From Hemibagrus wyckioides (taxonomy: Eukaryota > Chordata > Actinopteri > Siluriformes > Bagridae), in the NCBI RefSeq assembly GCF_019097595.1, contig NC_080716.1, positions 10,031,401-10,095,400 of the forward strand: a DNA stretch of 64,000 nucleotides, given 5' to 3'. Position 1 is the stretch's first letter, and each line of letters opens with the position of its first letter. The translations under genes were made by a program, and so were the position numbers. Of the stretch, positions 1-8,059 are shown piece after piece. The notes under the pieces are model-generated. The model was not told the DNA's origin. It made no database searches and saw only the letters and a program-made list of their open reading frames with translations.

Positions 1-149
1 ATTAATATAGCTTACTTTCAATGAGTATCGTAAATACCTTTTAACTCATGTGTGCCCTAATTCTTATTTTTAATAAATGAAATACGCAAAGCAATCATTT
101 TATAACCTGAAACTCTGGCCTTGGCTTATTTTTATGTGAGCAGAACATA

Positions 150-432
150 GGGGAGCCTGTGCCTATCTCAGGCATCATCGGGCATCAAGGCAAGATACAT
201 CCTGGACAAAGTGCCAACCCATCGCAGGGCACATAGACACACTCACTACAGCAAATTTAGAGACTCCAATCAGCCTAGAAGCATGTCTTTGGACTGTGAA
301 AGGAAACCAGAGCACCCAGAGGAAACCCACCAAGCAGGGAGAACATGCAAACTCCACACACACAGTGAGCAGGAGTGAGACTTGAACCCAGGATGGCAAA
401 CATGCTAACCACTAAGCCACCGTGCCGCCTTG
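150..432. repeat. Diverged interspersed repeat (teleost, SINE/LINE-tail type)
   Basis: This stretch reads like a very common teleost repeat: a 'cagggcacatagacacac' segment, then 'catgcaaactccacacaca', then 'aaccactaagccaccgtgcc' at the right end. A second, more complete relative lies at about 14741-15062 with the same order of blocks, and weaker relatives occur near 45780 and 53250. No intact reading frame is present. The short minus-strand ORF across it is a by-product of the repeat. Family assignment (L2-type 3' tail or SINE) is from memory of the pattern and is not certain. Confidence 0.7.
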
Positions 433-3280
433 TGTGTTTTCTATTTGTTCATTATAGCTTTTCTTTCTCATAGCTAATACTTCTTTGAATATAACTAGAT
501 GGAGCTAAACATTTAGAGAAGATTTAAACATATTAGTTATCATAGGTCATGTTTCCTTGCTTATATGACATGAGAACAGGTGACACTTTTATAGGTAAAT
601 GTGATCTAGCAGAGGTGCATTTCAAATATGAATCAGATTTGTCGTCAGTATTGTTTGTAAGTGAGTTCTGTGTCTTTTTACGTAATTTCTTTTGCACAAT
701 AACTTCTTGTTTTCAATCTCCAGTGAGAACAAATATCAAGGGCTGAACAAGAGTTAATACTGAAAGTAAATCTGAAATGTATTTATCATTTTTGTAAGTG
801 TTAGAATTAACCAGTTTCATCACAATGGCTTCGACACTCTAAACTGTTACGGTTTTTAATTAAACTATAGCTGACTACAGCAGACCATCAGCATATAATA
901 TTATCACCAGCAGCAGTGCCCACAATCTTGTAGCCCAACCTACAGTAGTGTTAAAGGGCTGTAATTCACTTACCTTTAGCACAGCCTGCTGGACAAATGT
1001 CTATTAATCACAGCCACACTGTTATACAGTAACTATGAAAAAGAAAACTTATAAAAGAAAATAGATTTGTGTCTTGTTCATCACTCAGTAATTTAGCTTT
1101 TTTCAAAATATAACATAGCAGGCCTAATGTTTATACAATGGCTTGAGTAAGTATTTTCCCATCCAGAACCATGATGTTATCACCTGGAATTATGCCAAAT
1201 TATTTCTATTTTCTTTTAAATACTAAGTTTAATGTTGCTCCAAGGAATATTAAAAAGTTTGAATTTTTTCCAAGAAAGACATGTTTTGCTGTTTGGTTAG
1301 GTATGTTCTCTTACAAACTCTGGTGATAAACACATGTATTCACACTGAGATCAGGTGACACTTTAATCAAACGCACATCAACTCTGTTAAACTGATTATG
1401 TGACTTCTGAAGGCATCTGCACCAGAACCAATTTAAGTGTTTTATTTTTAAGTGTTTATTAAATCCAGTTCATTTCTAGCTTGTCACACAGCAAAATGTG
1501 GATAGGTTCAAGGGGTACTTAAGTACATATATGTCTTGATGTTGGAGTAATACACCTGAATACTAGCACTGCTTAATGTTCCTAAATACCTTGCACTTGT
1601 TTCTAATCGGTTTTTGGAAACTTGAAGTGTCTACTATCTCCATGTGCAGTTGAAATGATCTCAAATATGTTCCTTACCTAAAATTGTCAGATAGAATTTG
1701 TATTTAAGTTATAGCGACAAGTATTACTGCTAACTGGAATAAATGAAAAGAATGCCACACTGATTAAAAACAAACTAATAGTCTACAGTCATGGATTAGA
1801 AAATGAACATTGCTTGCTAAACAGTTGGATGCTACACAAGCTCGATGCTTTCTAAAGAGCTCTCTGGATGGCTAAGTGGCTCTACTCTGAAACAGAAACC
1901 ATGTGTTTTAAGGCAATACACTGAACAGCAGAGGGACAAACTGAAGAACTCTTCTGTTTGATGGAACCTATGAATTTTTTCTCCACTGCCATATGTAACA
2001 ATAACAGCACAGAACAGGTGTGTAATGTGATTGCAGTAGTTTCAAATGAAATAAGAATGAATCAGAATGGATTCTCAGATACATAATGACATTATACTTG
2101 CATCCCTTATATTATACATCCCCCAACAGTCATTTCTTGGCATTAGTAACTATGTAATATATTGGTTAATCTACAATTGGATGAGTAATTCAGATAAATA
2201 TGTCAGTTTTAAACCTTTTCAGCCTAGATCTTACATAAGAATCTTTAATAACATATAACACTGCATAACATATGTCAGTCTCAGAACACACAACGTCAGC
2301 AATCACAGTTGCAGCACAAATTTCTTAGCCTAGGCCCATATGTGGGCTGAAACAATGACTCATCCTGGCTCATTTTTTTCATACCCCTCCCCTTGCTTCT
2401 TCCCCAACATTCCTTGAGAAAACTGATGAACATGGCCCTTAATTAAAACAGGGAGAGGCAAACTGTGATCTGAGTGATTCAAGTGGACCTGATTAAGAAT
2501 TCCAAATGTGGGAGATTGCAGTGTGTTCTATATTTATTCGAATTAAGCAGGCTTTTTTGAAGCAATGTTATTTAAAATGATTTGACACCCTAATAATCAT
2601 TTAGAAATATACCAAATATCCATTTTAAAGCTGTATGAAACAAAAACAAAAACTAAACTATGTCTCCTACTACAACCCTAAAACCTATGCCTTTAAGGTT
2701 ATAACAGAAGGCATAGTCTAGTAGAAAAGAGACCTTTCAAGACCTTTCTTGTGGCATTAAATGCAGATATCCTTAATATAATTTAGCCAACAGAGGCTGT
2801 CGGCATTATGTTTATGTCAACGCTTCATTGCTTTTAATCCCTTTTATGTATCGCAAAAATTAAGGCTGAAATGAAATGGTGCACAAATCTCCAGTTCTTC
2901 AGAGGAAATCATAAGATTTACTAATTCACAGTGTCCCAAACCTAGTCCTGGAGTACCACCAATTTAAGTGTTTTTCTTTGATTTGACACATCCACTTCAA
3001 CTCAGGTTGGGGCTTTTATTAATTAGCTGTTAATCAAGGGTGAGGGTATCAGCAAAAAAAAAAAAAAAAAATTGTAAATATGCACAACAAGGGTTTCTCA
3101 ATGACCAGAGCTGAGAAACTGTGCTCTGTGCATTCATTTGCAGTTGAAAAACAGAGAGCCGTAGACCGACCTACAACCGCACGATGGCGCTCTTGAAACG
3201 TTTAAATGTGTCACGCCATATATACGCCATATACGCACACACACATAACCACGAACACTGACTATGCAGCGCGGGGCAAT
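433..3280. other. Upstream intergenic DNA, no gene seen
   Basis: AT-rich, mostly complex sequence with short ORFs only (none above 65 residues, none resembling a known protein). A poly-A run lies at 3054-3071. Parts may be conserved non-coding sequence because it flanks a developmental neuropeptide gene, but that cannot be judged from one sequence. Confidence 0.6.
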
Positions 3281-3327
3281 TCACGCTGTAGCAAAATCAC
3301 GCACGGCAGGCGGGCTGAATTGCTTTT

Positions 3328-3366
3328 AACGTCATACTACGTCACATTTAACGAGACGTCCACGTG
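3328..3366 (+). promoter_or_regulatory. Cluster of CRE half-sites and an E-box
   Basis: Within 39 bases there are AACGTCAT (3328), TACGTCAC (3338), AGACGTC (3354) and CACGTG (3361). CGTCA is the half-site for CREB/ATF proteins, and CACGTG is a bHLH/USF E-box. The cluster lies about 1.1 kb upstream of the predicted TATA box of adcyap1. PACAP genes of mammals are known to be cAMP- and depolarisation-responsive, so a regulatory role is plausible, but nothing here proves binding. Confidence 0.35.
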
Positions 3367-3831
3367 AATTATTGAATTATTGTTATCGGATCGCATGATT
3401 CACGTGTCGGGGCAGTAAAGCCTATTGAGTTAAAGAATGGATTTGAGAATATAGATCAAAAGGAGTGCAAAAGCCGCATGCAAACAATATGGATTTAAAT
3501 ACGGTTTAAAGTTGTTGATTGGTGTGAAATCAGGACTGTGGAACTGCTCCTTTTGCACTTTGTCTTTGGAGCAAGGCCTGGTTACACTTAAGTTAAAACC
3601 AAAGTATTTTCTCTATATTAATGACAATATTTCTTTAAATGGTTTAAGAATAATTTATAAGCACAGTTTAATGAGAAACTAGGCGAGTTGGGGCAATTTA
3701 TTCTACATGTTTGCTAGAGAAACCACAAACACATGTAAGGGTCCTTATTACCCTTATTTATCCAGTGAACCATTAAAAAAGCACAGAAGGACACTTCAAG
3801 AGGCTAAATAATCAGCTTCAGTGTTGCGTCG

Positions 3832-3862
3832 AGACGTCAGCACCACAACAATGGACAGCTCC
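3832..3862 (+). promoter_or_regulatory. Overlapping CRE-like site and expanded RE1/NRSE-like site
   Basis: AGACGTCA (3832-3839) is one base from the palindromic CRE. It overlaps GTCAGCACC (3836-3844), which matches the left half of the RE1/NRSE silencer. GGACAGCTCC (3853-3862) matches the right half. The halves are 8 bases apart instead of the canonical 2. That puts the half-site centres about 17 bases apart, inside the range reported for non-canonical, expanded REST sites. The position is about 560 bp upstream of the predicted TATA box. Neural restrictive silencer-like elements have been described in mammalian PACAP genes, which supports the reading. Binding is inferred. Confidence 0.45.
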
Positions 3863-4199
3863 CTGTATTTGCCCTACTAAAGCTTTATTTATTTGTTTGT
3901 TTATTTATTTATTATTTATTTGTCCGATCCACCATTTATTTATATAACATTAATCAGTTATAGGATAATATTTCTATATAGAAAGACGGATGCGTATGCA
4001 ATTTCGTAAGTTCCCAGAACGGTGCCATCTCGGCTTCCTGTCGAATTTCGAAAAAAAAAAAAAAAAAAAAGTTGCAATTTGTCTCGTCCCTTAAAAAATG
4101 GAGTTTAAAAGGGAAAAGTTCCGTTTGAGGCGTGTCAGAGTAACTTATCTGTCGATGAGGAAGAAATTACACACTTATATTCCGGGAGGAAGGGGCTGA

Positions 4200-4207
4200 T
4201 GACGTCT
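4200..4207 (+). promoter_or_regulatory. CRE-like element (TGACGTCT)
   Basis: TGACGTCT differs from the consensus cAMP response element TGACGTCA in the last base. It is about 215 bp upstream of the TATA-like box of adcyap1, a typical place for CREB/AP-1 control of neuropeptide genes. Confidence 0.45.
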
Positions 4208-4419
4208 GAGGCATACTTAATGGGACTTATTGAAAAAAGGGCAAGAGTCTCCATTCATGGATAAAAATCGGAGGGAACTGGAGGGGGGGTGAAAGTTGAG
4301 CAAAAAGGACATGTGGACGAACGAATAAGCCGTGCACGACGAATTTCAACGACGATTTTTTTTTGCTCGCGAAAGGTTATTTTTTGTTTGTTTGTTTGTT
4401 TTAGCAGCTACTTGTATTG

Positions 4420-4426
4420 TATAAAA
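4420..4426 (+). promoter_or_regulatory. TATA box of adcyap1
   Basis: TATAAAA, with transcription expected to start about 25-30 bases downstream (near 4450). A non-coding exon with a good splice donor follows at 4629/4630, and the coding exon acceptor lies at 5036. The TATA box is the best core-promoter candidate upstream of the first coding exon. Confidence 0.6.
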
Positions 4427-4449
4427 GTCAAAGGCGGTTGATCAGGACG

Positions 4450-4509
4450 AGCCCACAAGGAAACGGCAGTGGCGCTTCAGAGAAGAGGTGCCGTGAGAAA
4501 GATTTACCT

Positions 4510-4544
<35 letters not shown>

Positions 4545-4629
4545 ATCACACATACACACACACACACACGCTCAGCAGCCGCACCCGAAGCGCGTCCCGC
4601 AGCCTCGCTCTCTGTCCAACCTGCCGTAG
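4450..4629 (+). other. adcyap1 exon 1 (non-coding 5' UTR), predicted
   Basis: The start is inferred from the TATA box. The end is set by the donor CCGTAG|GTACGTG. The exon carries (CT)15 and an almost pure CA run. A non-coding first exon followed by a coding exon that begins one base before the ATG is the known PACAP gene plan. An alternative donor at 4626 (GTAGGT) would shorten the exon by four bases. Exact 5' end not determinable without transcript data. Confidence 0.55.
4513..4569 (+). repeat. (CT)15 and (CA)n microsatellites in the 5' UTR
   Basis: Uninterrupted CT repeat 4513-4542 followed, after a five-base break, by a CA repeat 4547-4569 with one T interruption. They generate spurious SLSLSL/HTHTHT ORFs on both strands that are not genes. 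Confidence 0.9.
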
Positions 4630-5036
4630 GTACGTGACCGTTTAGCCTGTTTAGTTTCAGCTTAAAGCCACAAAATCGTGCATTGAAGGAACACAAACTC
4701 CAGGATTCTCCACGTTTTTTTTGTTTGTTTCTAATTTATTACTACCAGTTTTATCGGCTTACGGAGAAGGACTGTGTTTGCGTCATTGGCTCTACTTAAA
4801 GTTTTCAAGCCCGACCGGATTTTAGAGAATTAAAGAAACGCCGTTTGGAATTTGTAGGACGTGTCAGGACAGAAGTTTTATTGCGTTATTAGAATGCTTG
4901 GAAATTGACGATAGAGCGCTGCAAAAAAAACAAACCCCAAAACAAACAGAAAACTAAATGAGCACGTTTTAAGGCGTGTTACAGTGTTTCTTTGAAGCGT
5001 GTAAGTGATTTAACTTTCTTCGCGTTCCCTTTACAG
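4630..5036 (+). other. adcyap1 intron 1
   Basis: Donor GTACGTG at 4630, acceptor CCCTTTACAG ending at 5036. No other gene or repeat is seen inside apart from short A-rich runs. Confidence 0.6.
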
Positions 5037-5141
5037 CATGGCCAAATCTAGTAGAGCTACTTTGGCTCTGCTCATCTACGGGATCTTAATGCGCTACAGC
5101 GCCCAATGCACACCCATCGGAATGGGCTTCCCCAACATGAG
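5037..5141 (+). other. adcyap1 exon 2 (start codon, signal peptide)
   Basis: Acceptor TTTACAG|C, ATG at 5038, donor ATGAG|GTACGT after 5141. It encodes residues 1-34 plus two bases of codon 35: signal peptide and the start of the pro-region ([10 protein letters not shown]). Confidence 0.93.
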
Positions 5142-5885
5142 GTACGTACACACTGTCAAAATCCTGTCTTTTCTCCTTTTATTCTTTAATCTTTCATCTT
5201 GTGGTCTTCATAATTCGAAGATCTTTTTTTTATTATCACTATTATTGCTATAGATCTTGTTTTGGAAAAGAAGAAACAAATATCCGAATTTAATGTAGCA
5301 GCATTTAAAATGAATTATTCTGAGTATTTATTTTGACATGGACTATTTTGCAGTGAAATTGCTCCAATAACCATCGTAAAAGACTTGCTTTTTTTGTGGG
5401 ATACGGACTGCCATTTTAATCCAAGTTGTTTCTACAGGAAACAAAGCATTTTCCCCGAGAGTGTAGACGCTAGGGTTTAGGCAGTATATTTCTATGGGGA
5501 CGTGCTTATATGAAAATGAGAATGAATCTGGAATGACGGTCGAGTGGCGTCACACAGCAAGCTCGAGCAGTAAACGAATAGGAAGCTGGTGTGACTGTAA
5601 GCCTCAGGAATCAGTGTGAACTCGTCAATGTGCATCACGCGACTTTCATACTAGCGCAATGTTCGGGCTACAAGCAGCAAGACTAACATGAGCGTGCTGC
5701 ATTAAAATACCTCTAACGAATCGCATCCTGATAATTATCACTGAAACAGCTTTTAAAACGATATATATCTGTAAATATATATAATATCTGTGCGTAAATG
5801 TATATCTATATACGCGGTGATAACGAAATGCCATTTGTAACGTTGTTTTTTGTGACTAATTAATTAAATTCGATCTAACAACGAC

Positions 5886-5924
<39 letters not shown>

Positions 5925-6081
5925 CATATATTTATTCTATGTTATTAAGCGTAGCGCCAATCTCCATCGTTCAGTTGCGCATTTCATTTCTTTCTTTCTT
6001 TCTTTCTTTCTTTCTTTTTTGCTGTTCTGATTCGTTTTATTTCTCGTTAAATATTGGCGTTAATGCAAGTAAATCGCAATC

Positions 6082-6149
<68 letters not shown>

Positions 6150-7615
6150 CAAATCTCATGTGGTGCAATTAAAATCTAACACATTTCTCACTCCTGATTG
6201 CGGTTTTTAGGCTAGAAAACGACGTGTTCGGGGACGAGGGAAACTCGTTAAGTGAGCTCTCCTATGAGCCCGACACGATGAGCGCGCGCAGTGCTCCAGC
6301 CCTCCCGGAGGACGCATATACACTGTATTACCCGCCCGAGAGAAGGTGAGCTATACACACCCCCAAATCTAACCCCAAACACATCAAAATATTCTACATA
6401 CATTTATATTATCGCATTCATAGTGTTGTGTTTTTTTTTTTCTTTAAGATGCGCTTGTTTTGGCTTTTTTTGTGATTAAGGTCATACTGTAGATGCACAA
6501 ATGCAATAATCAGACAGACAGACAGACAGACAGGTAGATGAGAACGAGGCAGATCGATTGAGCAAAGAAAGATGACAGTAGTGTTCGGTGACTCTGTCTG
6601 AGTCTACTTTGTTTTTGCTCGTTTCATCGTTTTGCCTGGCGTAAACCAAATCGAAAAGCGTTGTCCTTTGGTGTTTGTTGTTTCTGCTGACCCTTGTGTG
6701 TGTGTTTGGCGTTTTACCTCAGAGCCGAAACGCATGCAGACGGATTGTTAGATAGAGCCTTGAGGGACATCCTGGTTCAGTTATCAGCCCGAAAATATCT
6801 GCATTCTCTGACGGCAGTTCGCGTAGGGTAAGGGCATTTCATTTTAAGCGTTTACCTGCCGTCATCTTTTTTTTATTATTATTATTATTATGATTATTAT
6901 TTTCCTTTGCTTGTTTTATCCCCCCTCCCCTCTCTTTTTTTTCATGGCGGTGACTTTTTTCGTTGTCCTGTTTCCGACTTCCTATTTTTTTGTTTTCCTT
7001 TCCTCTATTTTTCTCCCCGGTATTTGGTGTCTCTTTGTCTTTGAACTAGCTCGGGTGTGACACTTGGGTTGGGTTATAAATTGTGAGTAGACAAAATGAA
7101 GAAGAAGAACAACAACAACAACAAAAAAGTTCAATAGCTTATCGACGGTGCGAACTGTTGATTCTCGAGCGCCTTTTATTAATCTGCAATGCAGCGGCGC
7201 ATTAATAGGATCCATTTCATTTATAGCCTTAAAACCAACCATTTCCAAAGCTTTCCTTCACCCTAAGTTCTTCCCTTCGGTGATACCTGAGCGGAATATG
7301 TGGACATCAATCGAATCTCTTATTGTTATTTTTTTGATTATTATAATTATTATTTTCACACCTACATTGAAACCTGTTAGCTTGCTAGCATTTTCTTTAG
7401 CTATAGCTAACGCGCGCGCTTGTGTTCGCAGTGAGGAAGAAGAGGACGAAGAAGACTCGGAGCCACTGTCCAAGCGCCACTCGGACGGCATTTTCACGGA
7501 CAGCTACAGCCGCTACCGGAAACAAATGGCCGTAAAAAAATACCTTGCAGCAGTGCTGGGAAGAAGGTACAGACAGAGGTTTAGAAACAAAGGACGCCGC
7601 TTTGCTTATTTGTAG
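5038..7615 (+). CDS. adcyap1b: PACAP precursor (pituitary adenylate cyclase-activating polypeptide), spliced
   Basis: Secreted neuropeptide precursor of the secretin/glucagon family. The processed peptide activates class B GPCRs (PAC1, VPAC1/2) and raises cAMP. Coding exons: 5038-5141, 6211-6345, 6723-6827, 7432-7615. All introns are GT-AG and interrupt codons after the second base, giving 175 residues, the usual fish length. Residues 1-24 form a hydrophobic signal peptide ending ...YSAQC. Residues 25-80 are the cryptic spacer ending PPERR. Residues 84-128 are the PRP/GHRH-like peptide starting [14 protein letters not shown] at 129-130 precedes PACAP-38 (131-168, [20 protein letters not shown]...). 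GRR at 169-171 supplies the amide donor and cleavage site, and FAYL follows to the stop. The start is the first ATG of exon 2, one base after the acceptor. The well-conserved PRP and spacer point to the b paralogue of zebrafish rather than a; the family call is certain, the paralogue letter less so. Confidence 0.96.
5142..6210 (+). other. adcyap1 intron 2 with microsatellites
   Basis: About 1.07 kb, donor GTACGT, acceptor GGTTTTTAG. It contains (AT)n at 5888-5922, (TTTC)n at 5986-6017 and a long (AT)n at 6084-6147. The last lies only about 60 bases from the exon 3 acceptor. No gene inside. Confidence 0.85.
6211..6345 (+). other. adcyap1 exon 3 (pro-region)
   Basis: 135 bases, phase 2 to phase 2, encoding [16 protein letters not shown]... 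through YYPPER. Donor AGAAG|GTGAG. It completes the acidic pro-region and ends at a dibasic RR site split over the junction. Confidence 0.93.
6346..6722 (+). other. adcyap1 intron 3
   Basis: Donor GTGAGC, acceptor TTTACCTCAG. It holds a short (AGAC)n run near 6510-6533 and no gene. Confidence 0.85.
6723..6827 (+). other. adcyap1 exon 4 (PRP / GHRH-like peptide)
   Basis: 105 bases, phase 2 to phase 2. The peptide starts at the His codon at 6733 ([20 protein letters not shown]) and continues [11 protein letters not shown]. Donor GTAGG|GTAAGG. Because the length is a multiple of three, skipping it keeps the PACAP frame. Such exon 4-less transcripts are known from other fish. Confidence 0.93.
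6828..7431 (+). other. adcyap1 intron 4
   Basis: Donor GTAAGG, acceptor TGTTCGCAG. Contains T-rich tracts, (ATT)n near 6873-6900, and GAAGAA/AACAAC runs near 7096-7125. A reading frame from 7148 through exon 5 exists by chance; its upstream part is intronic. Confidence 0.85.
7432..7615 (+). other. adcyap1 exon 5, coding part (PACAP)
   Basis: Encodes the acidic linker [21 protein letters not shown]-38 and the C-terminal GRRFAYL, with stop TAG at 7613. All processing signals are intact. Confidence 0.95.
7478..7591 (+). other. Mature PACAP-38 (PACAP-27 = 7478-7558)
   Basis: Starts with the obligatory His after KR. The first 27 residues carry the whole family signature and end ...YLAAVL before GRR, which allows amidated PACAP-27. 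The 38-residue form ends RFRNK before GRR, also giving an amidated end. Compared with mammalian PACAP-38, the differences visible to me are confined to the last ten residues ([10 protein letters not shown]). Confidence 0.95.
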
Positions 7616-8050
7616 CGGGGGGAAAAAAAGCGCGCGAGAGAAAATAGAGCAACTGCCCTCCCTTGTGTCCATTCAATCATACAGTCAAAAGTCATTCTAA
7701 CTTAAAACTGAGCAGTCGGTGGATCTCGCCTGTGTTCTTTTAAACATGTATTTTATGTACGAAGTCAAGCCATTAAAAATATTTTAGTAAGAACATGTTT
7801 TTTTTCTTCCTTTTTTTGTATAAAAGCACTTGAGACCGCACAGTTCTACTTTGTGGACCAATCGTTCAGTTGAATGTATATAGCTTTATATGTTGAAAAC
7901 GAAACTAAAAAAAAATCTAGGAAAAAATATATGAATTATATATATATATATCTAAATATATATATGACAAATGTGCACCTTGAACGTTATGCGCTTGATA
8001 TCTTTTTCGAATTCATCATATGCAGAAAAATAAATAGATTTTAAAAAAGA
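7616..8050 (+). other. adcyap1 3' UTR (proximal form)
   Basis: AT-rich sequence after the stop codon. An ATTAAA lies at 7772-7777 and a standard AATAAA at 8029-8034, so cleavage near 8045-8060 is likely. A further AATAAA at 10335-10340 could end a longer form. Short UA-rich stretches (7935-7966) are present. Confidence 0.55.
8029..8034 (+). terminator. Polyadenylation signal AATAAA (adcyap1)
   Basis: Consensus hexamer 414 bases after the stop codon, followed by T/GT-rich sequence (8070-8090). It is the best-placed polyadenylation signal. Confidence 0.55.
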
Positions 8051-8059
8051 CAATCAAAG

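Noticed and set aside
4417..4696. ORFs with SLSLSL and HTHTHT over the adcyap1 first exon
   Set aside because: Products of the CT and CA microsatellites; no start codon context or homology.
7148..7615. Single-exon 155-residue ORF ending with PACAP
   Set aside because: Only the part from 7432 is exon. The upstream portion is intron 4 read through by chance; a good acceptor lies at 7431.
7258..7672. Minus-strand ORFs opposite adcyap1 exon 5
   Set aside because: Low-complexity serine/isoleucine-rich shadows of the coding exon and of AT-rich intron.
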